Positions 1 to 7,133 of a stretch of DNA of 12,142 nucleotides are shown here, piece by piece. A model generated the notes under the pieces. It saw only the letters and a list, made by a program, of their open reading frames with translations, was not told where the DNA came from and made no database searches. Source of the stretch: Candidatus Pacearchaeota archaeon (GTDB taxonomy: Archaea > Nanobdellota > Nanobdellia > Pacearchaeales > GW2011-AR1); NCBI GenBank assembly GCA_018303895.1, contig JAGVXJ010000011.1, positions 1 through 12,142 of the forward strand, written 5' to 3'. How positions within the stretch are numbered: the first letter of the stretch is position 1; the number at the start of each line of letters is the position of its first letter. Position numbers and translations under genes: made by a program.

Positions 1-1396
1 TATCCGTATAAAACCCAGTCCATTTCAAAATCGGTTGAATTATTACAGGTGTTAAAAATAATCTTATTGGGTAAATAGCCGGGTGAAGTCCGTCGAGAAG
101 TCCCCACCCTAGTGCAAAATTTCCGACTCCTGCTAAAAAACTTCCCCCAACTCTTGACTCTTTGGCTTTTCCTCCAGTAAGATAATAAGTTAACGCCAAG
201 TTTCTTGCGACTGGGAAAAAGAATCCAAACAGAAAGCTTGCCCATCCAGAAACTTTAGTTTGTCTCGGTGATTTAATTTTTTCCAAATTAAGACTATCCA
301 AGTTATACTTTTTTACTAAACAAAATTTCAAATCTGAAATTGCAATTTCTTGTGGATTCAAAAAATCATTTTTCTGTTTCTTCAAGTCCTCCATATTATT
401 TGTTATTCTCAAATATGTTGCTATCGAAACACCCCAGAATTTTCTAAAATCTTTTTCTACAACAAAATTTTTCTCCAACTCTTTTATTTCAGCATAGGAT
501 TTAATTTCTTCTTTGCATGGAGAGTTTAAAGAAATATATTTCTCCAGGTATTCCTCCTGGAAATATTCAAGAATTTTTATCTGTCCATTCATTTCTTCAA
601 CACTTTTTTCTAAGTCTGCTTTTTTGCTAATTATTCCTTTTTTGTCTTGAATAAAATCTTTTTCTGTTTTTGATTGACTGATCTTTGGATTTAAGTTAGA
701 CAAGAAATTGTAAAAAGTTAAAAGCCCCCTAACATTGTTGTAAATTGGACCAAGCTCATCTTCCATATCATTCACGCGTAAAAATTCTCGGGTTTCATGT
801 ATAATCTCGCCTTCAGTTTTCAATACTTCGGGGGTTATCTCAGAATCTGCGTCGTATACTACTTTTTCACGACCCGTTCCAGTTAAATTAGGATAGTAAA
901 ACATAACTTTCTTCTCAAGTTCTTCCAACTTTTTTTTAACAAACCCCGTCACAGGAACATAACTTTTTTCTGAAATTTCCTCGAGTTGACTATTCAGTTC
1001 ACCAAGTTGTGATTCATTTGCACCTTTTTGATTTTCCAAATTTTGTCCTGCCAAACTTATTTGGTCTCTCTCGCTCTGAATCATTGCAAGCTCTTTTGCC
1101 TCTTCATTATTATAATATTCTACCAACTCGTTTGCATCATCATAACCCAATTCTCCGTCGCTGATTTTCGCTTTCATTATTTTAGGCATTTCATATTTTC
1201 GAGAACTAACTCCGGTGAAGTATTCTGCTAAAGGTTCTTCATTAAAAAGACAACTATTATCTTCATTATAGTCTTGTGCTAAAATGCTCTTTCCCATAAG
1301 TTCTTCAACAACATCTGCTTTTGTAGATTGAGCACAAAGCAAACTTCCAGCTAGCCCAATCGTTGCAATTGCTTTTGTTAAATAATTTGTTTTCAT
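1..1396 (-). CDS. Exported coiled-coil protein with C-terminal membrane module, partial (runs off window)
   Basis: I do not recognise the family. The reading frame is open for 465 codons from the ATG at 1396 to the window edge, so the C-terminus is missing. Residues 1 to about 27 look like a signal peptide (MKTNYLTKAI, then a hydrophobic stretch ending near Ala-Gln-Ser-Thr-Lys-Ala). Residues about 95-145 and 245-300 are charged and heptad-like, suggesting coiled coils. From about residue 392 there are hydrophobic segments (FLFGFFFPVARN, FLAGVGNFALGWGLL, then IRLFLTPVIIQPIL), likely membrane helices. The ATG overlaps the upstream stop as ATGA, so translation is probably coupled. The C-terminal block (FPVARN, GGKAK, LHPAIYP) matches the same block in the upstream gene, so the two are paralogs. 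It is the last visible gene of the five-gene operon. A membrane-anchored role with a large extracytoplasmic helical domain is inference. Confidence 0.85.
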   Translation of the reverse strand, partial: MKTNYLTKAIATIGLAGSLLCAQSTKADVVEELMGKSILAQDYNEDNSCLFNEEPLAEYFTGVSSRKYEMPKIMKAKISDGELGYDDANELVEYYNNEEAKELAMIQSERDQISLAGQNLENQKGANESQLGELNSQLEEISEKSYVPVTGFVKKKLEELEKKVMFYYPNLTGTGREKVVYDADSEITPEVLKTEGEIIHETREFLRVNDMEDELGPIYNNVRGLLTFYNFLSNLNPKISQSKTEKDFIQDKKGIISKKADLEKSVEEMNGQIKILEYFQEEYLEKYISLNSPCKEEIKSYAEIKELEKNFVVEKDFRKFWGVSIATYLRITNNMEDLKKQKNDFLNPQEIAISDLKFCLVKKYNLDSLNLEKIKSPRQTKVSGWASFLFGFFFPVARNLALTYYLTGGKAKESRVGGSFLAGVGNFALGWGLLDGLHPAIYPIRLFLTPVIIQPILKWTGFYTD

Positions 1397-2388
1397 TTCG
1401 GAAAAACGAGCGGATGAAGACGGTCCAGATTCGAACCTATAATCCCATTACCCATCAAACCACCCAAAAAAAACGAACTGAAATATTCATCTCCCTTTGC
1501 TTTTTTCCCTCTAAGATATTTTTTTAATAAAACATTTCTTATTGGAGGAAAGATCAATCCAAAAGCGGTCAAAACCCACGAAGGAATCTTAGGGTATTTA
1601 CTTTTAACTGGAAATTCATCTAACAATGGAATTGTTTCTGCTCCATATCCTTTCAAAAAACCATCAATTTGTTCTATTTCTTTACCAGTGCAATATTTTT
1701 GAACAAAACTAGGACTAACATGAGTATACTCATTACTTTTTACAAATCTTTTATTCTTCCATTTCTCGGCAAGACTTAGATACTCACTATAAATTTGTAA
1801 ATGGATTCTTTTTTGTTTAGCAAAAATATTCTCTCCTTTTCTTTTTTCCTGATTTTCATTTTGGTTGTTTCTGACAAAATTGTAAAATGCAAAATCTTTT
1901 ATATCCAATACTTCATCTGGTTCTCTATCGTCGACAATTGCCTGGCTATAATCCTTTACTTTTTTTTCAATGTCAGAGAATAATAAACTAAAACTTTCAT
2001 TAGTTCTTTTTTGCTCATCTGAATAACTCTCAACATCCATCAAATAGTCTCTTAAACTTTTTATATTGTCATAACCCATCTTTTCTTTATTTGAAAATTC
2101 TGTTAATTTTCTTTGATATATCTCAAAAGTGTGCAATTCTTTTTTCTTTTTCTGCAGAGTATGGTCATCAAAAAAACTAAAATCTTCTTCCGGAATTAGA
2201 ATTTTTCTTTCAATTTTGTCATATTCCGAAGTTAAAAATGGATTTGCTTCTCCAAAATAATTTTGCCCTATGTTTTCTGTGTAATTATCTTCATTGTCCG
2301 TTGGTGTTTGTGAAAAACTGGGCGTTGCTAATAGAATGCTCCCTGCGAGCGCCAAACCTGTAATTCCAATATTTTTTGCATTTTCCAT
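1393..2388 (-). CDS. Exported protein with C-terminal membrane module, paralog of the next gene in the operon
   Basis: Unknown family, 331 aa. I place the start at the ATG at 2388, not at the longer frame opening at 2457, because only the shorter form begins with a signal peptide (residues 1-27, hydrophobic core GLALAGSILLA, then SFSQ). This start also lies one base after the ATPase stop (TAATATG) with GGAG about six bases upstream. Residues about 75-245 are highly charged, Lys/Glu-rich and mostly helical, without an obvious domain. Residues about 269-290 (WVLTAFGLIFPPIRNVLL) and 303-318 (FFLGGLMGNGIIG) are hydrophobic and are followed by LHPLVFP at the C-terminus. This module aligns with the C-terminal part of the downstream gene, which has about 130 more residues in the middle. 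An exported protein held at the membrane by its C-terminus is the most likely form; topology is inferred. Confidence 0.85.
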   Translation of the reverse strand: MENAKNIGITGLALAGSILLATPSFSQTPTDNEDNYTENIGQNYFGEANPFLTSEYDKIERKILIPEEDFSFFDDHTLQKKKKELHTFEIYQRKLTEFSNKEKMGYDNIKSLRDYLMDVESYSDEQKRTNESFSLLFSDIEKKVKDYSQAIVDDREPDEVLDIKDFAFYNFVRNNQNENQEKRKGENIFAKQKRIHLQIYSEYLSLAEKWKNKRFVKSNEYTHVSPSFVQKYCTGKEIEQIDGFLKGYGAETIPLLDEFPVKSKYPKIPSWVLTAFGLIFPPIRNVLLKKYLRGKKAKGDEYFSSFFLGGLMGNGIIGSNLDRLHPLVFPK

Positions 2389-2389
2389 A

Positions 2390-3679
2390 TTACTCCGTAC
2401 TCTTTTTTGAAAGGGCAATATTAACTCTTTGTGAATATTTGCCAAGAGCGAAGTCATAATCTATCATCATAAGAACTTCTCTTCCAACAGTATAAGCAGA
2501 TTCTTTTGCGATTTCAGTTATTGTATCAATATCTCTTCCGCTTGCATTAGGATTTAATGCTTCCAAATCTTTTACAAGTGAATTAAATTCCAGATTTCTT
2601 GTTTTAACATTTCTAACTTTAACTTCGAAAATTTCTCTTTTCTCTTTTGTCGTCGGTGCTGGAACAAGAATATGTTTTTTGAATCTTCCAAGAACTGCTG
2701 AATCAAAAACAGTCGCAAGATTTGTAGATGCAAGATAAAGAATCATTCCTTCGCTTTCATCCAAATAATGTTCACCATTCATAAAAGATTGCAACGCTTC
2801 CGTAACCCCACTCACTTCTCTGTCTGCACCACCGCCAGAATAATTTCTTTCTGCAGCCAGTCTTGTAACTTCATCAAAATAAACTATTGCACCACCGTAT
2901 TTTTTCGCAAATTTTTGTGCGGCGACGATTTTACTTTTCAAATTCTGCACACTTTCACCGAGATGAGAACCAAATATTTCTGCAGTATTAATTTCAAAGA
3001 AAGGAATTTTAGCATAATTTGCAGCTGCTCTTGCTAAAGTAGTTTTACCAGTTCCCGACGGACCATAAAGCAAAGCCGCGTTCATGAATTTTCGGTTAAG
3101 TCCCTTGCACTTTGTTCTTTCCTTAGGATCAAAAACACTTAACAAACTCACCAAATCTTTTTTCTGTTCTACAAGTCCACCGATATCGTCAAAAGTTGTT
3201 CGTGGAATTGCCGACGGACTTTCAGCATCGATGATTCTAAAAACCATTTTTTTCTTTTCATCATATACTGCGGTATCCCCCACAGAAATTAATCCGGGAT
3301 TTATTCCATACCAAATTCCTGCCAGAAATTGTTCACCATTTGATTCTATAACTACCGTTGAAGTTGGATTGCCATTTCCAGAATATGCTCTGTGCTCTGA
3401 CCCAAGAACATTCACAACTCGGACAACTTTTGAACCAAGATGTTCTGTGCCTAATTGTGGATCTTCATTTTCATAAGAATCTATTTCTTTCACTGGTTCA
3501 GAAACTTCAATTTTTACTGGAGAATCTTTTCGTTCTGTTTTTTCAACTACTATACTAGGATTTGCAATTTTCCTTAAACTAGAAAAAGGACTATCTTCTG
3601 GAAGGGGGTCTGTTTTCCCTATTGACCTAAATACATCAGCAAATCCCTTGCCTTTTTTTGAAGAAAAATCTTTTTCCAT
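2390..3679 (-). CDS. AAA+ ATPase with OB-like N-domain, PAN/CDC48-like
   Basis: A 429-aa single-ring AAA ATPase, expected to use ATP hydrolysis to unfold or remodel protein partners. Seen in the sequence: FDDIGGL at 163-169, Walker A GPSGTGKT at 206-213, Walker B IVYFDE at 265-270, sensor 1 Asn320 in ASTN, one arginine-finger-like Arg332 in GRFKK, and a sensor 2 region SGRDID at about 390. The order and FDDIGGL are typical of classic AAA proteins (PAN, Rpt, CDC48). Residues about 83-150 look beta-rich and may be the OB fold found in PAN/ARC/Mpa. The first 80 residues are polar and probably disordered. Unlike PAN it has no N-terminal coiled coil and ends in SKKSTE, not the HbYX motif used to dock on the proteasome, so a proteasome role is unlikely. 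The second-region-of-homology RPGRFD is reduced to LGRFKK. It starts 12 bases after the upstream stop, with GTGAT as a possible ribosome site. Confidence 0.93.
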   Translation of the reverse strand: MEKDFSSKKGKGFADVFRSIGKTDPLPEDSPFSSLRKIANPSIVVEKTERKDSPVKIEVSEPVKEIDSYENEDPQLGTEHLGSKVVRVVNVLGSEHRAYSGNGNPTSTVVIESNGEQFLAGIWYGINPGLISVGDTAVYDEKKKMVFRIIDAESPSAIPRTTFDDIGGLVEQKKDLVSLLSVFDPKERTKCKGLNRKFMNAALLYGPSGTGKTTLARAAANYAKIPFFEINTAEIFGSHLGESVQNLKSKIVAAQKFAKKYGGAIVYFDEVTRLAAERNYSGGGADREVSGVTEALQSFMNGEHYLDESEGMILYLASTNLATVFDSAVLGRFKKHILVPAPTTKEKREIFEVKVRNVKTRNLEFNSLVKDLEALNPNASGRDIDTITEIAKESAYTVGREVLMMIDYDFALGKYSQRVNIALSKKSTE

Positions 3680-3691
3680 TTCATTTTAAGA

Positions 3692-4753
3692 TCACACTTT
3701 TATTTTGTTGACCTTTGAAATTTTTACTTGTTGGCTTCCTGAATGGTAATTGTCGACAGCAGTTTCTATTCTTGTATTTGCTTCCTTTAATTTTTGGATA
3801 GTTTCTGGATTTGCAATAAGCTGTTCTTCTAATAAATTTAGTGATTGAATTGCAGTAGTTGCAAGGTCGGCTATTTTATCAATATTTTCTCTGACATATT
3901 GTCCCGCATCTACACCTAATTGTTCACTACCCGCAAGATTTAATTCTGCTTCTCCTACAATTTGCATAGAATCTTTCACTGTAAGAATTCCACTATACTG
4001 TTTTTGAAAAAGGTTGTAAGCTGCAGCAGCCTGAAGTGTAGTATTCATAAGAGTAGCCACCAACTGTTCTTGAACTAAAATTTGATTCTCTAATGTTTCA
4101 ATCATTGAACTTCTTTCTATGTCTCTTTGTCCCTGAGTCATATGCTCAGATGCAAAGTTAAGAATGTCTATAACTTTCTGCTCTGGTCTCTGGTCGTTTA
4201 AGTCATAGTAATAATCTCTCAACTCAGGGATACCCCATCCTTCTTTTTTGGCTTTCTCTAATTTGGCTCTGTTTTCTTCAGCACTCTTAGTTACTACCTG
4301 TGCTTGTTCACCAATTTGAATCATATGCTCTTCAACCCCATTTAGTGCTTCTTTTGATTTTCGTTCCATTACATCAAAAGGGTCACTAGAAACTTCTTCT
4401 CTTTTTCTCTGGAAATATCTTCTAATTTTTTTAATAGGTACATGTGTTCCAATTCCATAAAAAAATCCACCCGTTCTAGATACAAGTCCACCTTCACCTA
4501 AAGTTTTTGCCCAATCTTTTTGGGTGTTTGTATATTTTTCTATTGCACCTTTAAGATTATCCGAAATTCTAGCTATTTCTCCGTCATTATATTTTTTTCT
4601 CCTTTTCAAATCTAGACCTGATCCACCACCACTTATAACAGCACCTGCAACGTCAGTATATCTACTAACTTTGTTAGCAATTGCTCCAATACCATCATCT
4701 CCACCATCGCCTTCAGTGCCGTAACAAACATTCATTCTTCTTTCAAGACTCAT
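3692..4753 (-). CDS. Unknown helical/coiled-coil cytosolic protein
   Basis: I do not recognise this 353-aa protein. It has no signal peptide. Residues 10-50 are glycine-rich (GDGGDDGIGA, SGGGSG) and probably flexible. Residues about 90-115 (GGFFYGIGTHVPIKKIRRYF) form a short hydrophobic then basic stretch. From about 125 to the end the chain is almost entirely helix-forming, with long amphipathic stretches at 130-170, 210-245 and 280-340, consistent with coiled coils. The C-terminal helices faintly recall the TelA/tellurite-resistance pattern of a hydrophobic helix pair followed by a charged helix, but I would not assign it. The ATG overlaps the upstream stop as ATGA and the gene ends 12 bases before the ATPase. 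That makes it a candidate substrate, adaptor or scaffold of the ATPase; this is inference from position only. Confidence 0.85.
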   Translation of the reverse strand: MSLERRMNVCYGTEGDGGDDGIGAIANKVSRYTDVAGAVISGGGSGLDLKRRKKYNDGEIARISDNLKGAIEKYTNTQKDWAKTLGEGGLVSRTGGFFYGIGTHVPIKKIRRYFQRKREEVSSDPFDVMERKSKEALNGVEEHMIQIGEQAQVVTKSAEENRAKLEKAKKEGWGIPELRDYYYDLNDQRPEQKVIDILNFASEHMTQGQRDIERSSMIETLENQILVQEQLVATLMNTTLQAAAAYNLFQKQYSGILTVKDSMQIVGEAELNLAGSEQLGVDAGQYVRENIDKIADLATTAIQSLNLLEEQLIANPETIQKLKEANTRIETAVDNYHSGSQQVKISKVNKIKV

Positions 4754-5334
4754 CTTCTTTTTCCTTTCTTAGCTTTAAATTTAGTTGGATATTTTGCATT
4801 GCATTTTCTTACTATTCCTTCAATTACTAAATCCATTTTTTCGTTGAATTCTTTTCCATCGCCATGTCCGGTTTCTTTCATAACTTTGTCTATTCCAAAA
4901 ACATATCTGTGTTCATTTCTTACAATCTCAGAATACTGACCGAAAACTTTGAAACGAGCTTCTTGATTATCTAAAGGATATTCCTTCATCTGAACATTTA
5001 CTATTTCGTCCCCTTGAGGATATTCTGAATTAATTCCGTTAACTAAATATTCAATAAATAATTCGCCAGCTTTTTTCTCGTCGACTTTTACTGGTTTAGA
5101 ACCAAGCCTTGACAAAAGACCTACAGCCAAGTTAGCGCCTCGGTTCATAGTTGCTTTTCCAACTGCCGACATCCAGATTGGTGAATATTTTCCAGCATAT
5201 TGTGTTGTTAAATTTTTTAAGAATTCCATTCCTTCATCGAACTGACCTCTAGCTTCGCCTGCGTATTCTTTCGCCTGTCCGACGTAATTTCCGACTGATG
5301 CTCTCAGTTTAGCCAAATCACTTAAGTTTACCAT
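4750..5334 (-). CDS. Unknown protein, first gene of the five-gene operon
   Basis: Unknown family, 194 aa with the start I prefer. An in-frame ATG 45 bases upstream (5379) would give 209 aa. However, the TATA box at 5389-5397 predicts transcription to begin near 5366, downstream of that codon, so the ATG at 5334 (MVNLSDLAKL) is the first usable one. Residues about 1-55 are helical and amphipathic, residues 55-80 contain a mildly hydrophobic stretch (WMSAVGKATMNRGANLAVGL), and the rest looks like a compact alpha/beta domain (EYLVNGINSEYP, RFKVFGQYSEIV, RYVFGIDKVM). The tail is basic (KFKAKKGKRR). There is no signal peptide. Its stop overlaps the next start as ATGA. As the promoter-proximal gene it may be the most highly translated member of the set. 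Function is not assignable. Confidence 0.82.
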   Translation of the reverse strand: MVNLSDLAKLRASVGNYVGQAKEYAGEARGQFDEGMEFLKNLTTQYAGKYSPIWMSAVGKATMNRGANLAVGLLSRLGSKPVKVDEKKAGELFIEYLVNGINSEYPQGDEIVNVQMKEYPLDNQEARFKVFGQYSEIVRNEHRYVFGIDKVMKETGHGDGKEFNEKMDLVIEGIVRKCNAKYPTKFKAKKGKRR

Positions 5335-5366
5335 GTTTGTTTTAATCCGACATTTTGTGTCGTCAT
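5328..5366 (-). promoter_or_regulatory. Possible 12-codon leader ORF overlapping the operon's first start codon
   Basis: An ATG sits at the predicted transcription start (5366) and opens a 12-codon frame, MTTQNVGLKQTW, whose stop (5330-5328) lies just past the main ATG at 5334 and in another frame. Within it, CGACA (5362-5358) and TGTCG (5352-5348) form a perfect 5-bp stem with a 5-base loop. Because many genes here seem leaderless, this ATG could well be translated, and it would then affect initiation of the operon's first gene. It could also be chance. Confidence 0.3.
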
Positions 5367-5388
5367 TAAAAAGATACATAATAATAGG

Positions 5389-5397
5389 TATTTAAAT
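5389..5397 (-). promoter_or_regulatory. TATA box of the five-gene operon
   Basis: On the minus strand this reads ATTTAAATA, preceded by a purine-rich AAAAAGA that could serve as the TFB recognition element. The expected transcription start, about 26 bases on, is near 5366-5367. No other good TATA element lies between it and the first gene. Confidence 0.65.
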
Positions 5398-5441
5398 CTT
5401 TTTATTTTGTCTTTTTCTGATAGTTACAAAAAAACTAAACA

Positions 5442-5449
5442 TTTAATAG
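5442..5449 (+). promoter_or_regulatory. TATA-like element of the plus-strand operon
   Basis: TTTAATAG is centred about 27 bases before position 5472, so transcription would begin almost at the GTG start codon at 5474. It lies in a 94-base or longer divergent region shared with the minus-strand operon promoter. The match to the TATA consensus is only fair. Confidence 0.5.
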
Positions 5450-5473
5450 TATTAAGATTTTATTATTGACGAG

Positions 5474-6046
5474 GTGATTAATATCCAAGAAAAAGATAAC
5501 GTATTAAGGATATTCCAAGAAACAAAAAAGGCAATAGAAATTGGAAATTTTTCAAAAATTGGTGAACTAAGCAATCAGACAATAAATACTGCTTCACGAA
5601 CTCAAGACCCGGACAATATTGCCGTCGCTGTAATTATTTATTCCATTGGTAAAATTTTAAGCAGACCTGATTACAGAAAATATCCTGGCTGGAAAAAATA
5701 TTACCAGATTTTAACCGAATCCTTAGACGAAATAATTTCTGCCTTGTTAAATAAAGAAGATAAAAGAGTAAGTGATAAACTTAATCAAATACGTGATTCA
5801 ATAAATCATCTTTCTGGAAATTTAAAATTTTACATTCAGGATGTTTTCAGAAAAGCGTCGATAAACAAAGCCTCAAAAATTTACGAGCATGGAATTTCAA
5901 TGGAAACGACGTCGAAACTTTTAGGAATTAGCATGTGGGAATTAGCTTCTTACGCCGGTTCAAAATCGGAATCTACAGAACAATCATCAAATGAACAAAT
6001 CACAATAAAAAAAAGAATTAAATTCGCGATGGAGATGTTCGAATGA
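5474..6046 (+). CDS. Helical protein with HTH-like C-terminal part, unknown function
   Basis: A 190-aa protein that I do not assign to a named family. It is nearly all alpha-helical: residues 1-60 and 75-125 are amphipathic helices (for example LSRPDYRKYPGWKKYYQIL), and residues about 130-160 (KASKIYEHGISMETTSKLLG) have the spacing of a helix-turn-helix, with ISMETTSKLLGIS as the likely recognition part. The end is RIKFAMEMFE. The start is GTG at 5474; no in-frame ATG occurs before residue 142. GAGGTGA (5471-5477) resembles a Shine-Dalgarno but lies across the start codon, so with the TATA spacing a leaderless GTG start is more likely. It opens an operon ending in a PIN-domain protein, which would fit a nucleic-acid-binding regulator or partner. 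That link is inference. Confidence 0.8.
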   Translation: MINIQEKDNVLRIFQETKKAIEIGNFSKIGELSNQTINTASRTQDPDNIAVAVIIYSIGKILSRPDYRKYPGWKKYYQILTESLDEIISALLNKEDKRVSDKLNQIRDSINHLSGNLKFYIQDVFRKASINKASKIYEHGISMETTSKLLGISMWELASYAGSKSESTEQSSNEQITIKKRIKFAMEMFE

Positions 6047-6114
6047 CATTCTGCGTAATTTTAACAAGTAAAAATTCCGGAAGAATTAAATTCACAATGG
6101 AGATGTTTGAATGA
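6013..6114 (+). repeat. 34-bp direct repeat flanking a 34-bp spacer
   Basis: The copies are at 6013-6046 and 6081-6114. They match at 31 of 34 positions, and the three differences are all transitions (G/A, G/A, C/T). The first copy is the 3' end of the HTH-like gene, including its stop. The second copy supplies the GGAGATG ribosome site and the ATGA start of the methyltransferase. Confidence 0.9.
6043..6114 (+). CDS. 23-aa mini-ORF linking two operon genes; duplicated gene tail
   Basis: ATG at 6043 overlaps the stop of the HTH-like gene (ATGA), and its own stop overlaps the ATG of the methyltransferase (again ATGA). The peptide begins MTFCVILTSKNSG and ends RIKFTMEMFE, almost the same last ten residues as the gene before it (RIKFAMEMFE). 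GGAGATG is positioned for initiation ahead of both ATGs. It may be the remnant of a duplicated or recombined gene copy that now keeps ribosomes moving through the junction, or simply a by-product of the repeat. Expression is not shown by anything beyond these overlaps. Confidence 0.35.
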   Translation: MTFCVILTSKNSGRIKFTMEMFE

Positions 6115-6866
6115 TAACCGACGAGAAAGAAGCTAGCAAGGCGTATAACTTCATGGCAAATCAATATCATGATTTGAGAACAAAAAAATATCCAGGTTAT
6201 TGGATGTATAATGAATTACTTGAAGTTCCGTCGACAATTGAGCTTTTGGGAAATGTAAATGGAAAAAAAATTCTTGATTTTGGTTGTGGTTCTGGAATTT
6301 ATACAAAAAATTTAACAAAAAGAGGAGCAATAATAAAGGGATTTGATATTAGTGAAGAAATGCTAAAAATTGCAAAAGCAGAAAACCCTGGACTGGATTT
6401 ACGATTGGGTTCAGGTTATAAAATTCCCTTTGATGAAAAATTTGATATTGTTTTTGCTTCATTAGTTCTGGATTATTTTAGTAACTGGGATAAAGCATTC
6501 AAACAAGTAAAAAAAGTTTTGAAAAAGGGAGGATTTTTTATTTTCTCAATAGGAAATCCTGTTTCTGAATGTACTAAAAAAATAAAAATCCGAGGACAAA
6601 AATTAAGAGTTCTTGGAAAGATTAGTTATTTTGATGAAAAAAAACTTTATGCTACTTGGAAAAATATTCGAGGAAAGAATATAAAAGTTGTTTCAAATCA
6701 TAAAACTTACGAAACAATAATAAAAACAATTCTTAAAAATGATTTTGAAATTGTAGACTATAAAGATTGCTTTCCGTTGGAAAAAGCCAAAAAATTATTT
6801 CCTCAAGAATATGCTTTCACATCTAAATTTCCTTATTTCTGTGCATGGAAGGTGAAACTCAAATGA
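6111..6866 (+). CDS. Class I SAM-dependent methyltransferase
   Basis: A 251-aa protein that should transfer a methyl group from S-adenosylmethionine; the acceptor cannot be read from the sequence. Motif I is ILDFGCGSG at 54-62, motif II is the acidic GFDIS at 77-81, and motif IV lies near FDIVFASLVLDYF at 111-123, followed by a helix (DKAFKQVKKVLKKGG) and the strand FFIFSI typical of the UbiE/Methyltransf_11 group. The C-terminal part (from about 150) is basic and less typical, with a final aromatic KFPYFCAWKVK that fits a last beta strand. The start is the ATG in the second repeat copy, with GGAGATG seven bases upstream. It lies between the HTH-like gene and the PIN gene, with coupled junctions on both sides. 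Confidence 0.92.
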   Translation: MITDEKEASKAYNFMANQYHDLRTKKYPGYWMYNELLEVPSTIELLGNVNGKKILDFGCGSGIYTKNLTKRGAIIKGFDISEEMLKIAKAENPGLDLRLGSGYKIPFDEKFDIVFASLVLDYFSNWDKAFKQVKKVLKKGGFFIFSIGNPVSECTKKIKIRGQKLRVLGKISYFDEKKLYATWKNIRGKNIKVVSNHKTYETIIKTILKNDFEIVDYKDCFPLEKAKKLFPQEYAFTSKFPYFCAWKVKLK

Positions 6867-7132
6867 TATTCCAACTTCAAATCCTCGCCTGGCTCGGATT
6901 TGTCTTCCTTATCATTTCATACTTTTTAGCTTTCATAAAAAAAATCCGTCCAAAAAAATTTCCAGTTTATCATCTGTTAAATTTGCTCGGATTAATTTTA
7001 CTATTAATTTATTTCATCCTTACTCTTGAATGGATTTTTTTAATTTTAGTTCTAATCTGGATAATAATCTTAATTCCAATTTTAATTAAATCAATGAAGC
7101 CAAATAAAGAATACAAGGACTGGACTTATTAA
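6863..7132 (+). CDS. Small membrane protein, CBU_0592-like
   Basis: An 89-aa protein with three hydrophobic helices, at about residues 4-25 (LQILAWLGFVFLIISYFLAF), 35-55 (LLNLLGLILLLIYFILTL) and 57-77 (IFLILVLIWIIILIPILI). The order of a glycine-containing first helix, a YHLLNLLG motif, and a last helix with LIWIIIL resembles the CBU_0592-like small membrane domain. Its function is not established as far as I know. I chose the ATG at 6863, which overlaps the methyltransferase stop as ATGA and has GGTGA eight bases upstream. An in-frame ATG 18 bases earlier (6845) is possible but lies inside the methyltransferase with no ribosome site. It may tether or support the neighbouring enzymes, but nothing in the sequence shows this. 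Confidence 0.85.
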   Translation: MIFQLQILAWLGFVFLIISYFLAFIKKIRPKKFPVYHLLNLLGLILLLIYFILTLEWIFLILVLIWIIILIPILIKSMKPNKEYKDWTY

Positions 7133-7133
7133 A

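Noticed and set aside
1421..1455. tRNA T-arm (GGTTCGAATC on the minus strand)
   Set aside because: The flanking bases do not form a T-stem, no acceptor or anticodon arm surrounds it, and it is coding sequence for the conserved LDRLHP end of the exported protein.
1028..1983. Plus-strand frames opposite the exported proteins
   Set aside because: They are Phe/Ile-rich translations of Lys/Glu-rich coding sequence on the other strand and have no start signals.
2768..3558. Plus-strand frames of 66 to 130 codons opposite the ATPase
   Set aside because: They lie antisense to a gene with full AAA motifs, are rich in Ser/Phe/Cys as expected from a reversed frame, and have no promoter or ribosome site.
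1929..6240. Shared 12-mer CGTCGACAATTG at 1929-1940 and 6229-6240
   Set aside because: Both copies lie inside unrelated coding regions with no extended similarity; most likely chance.
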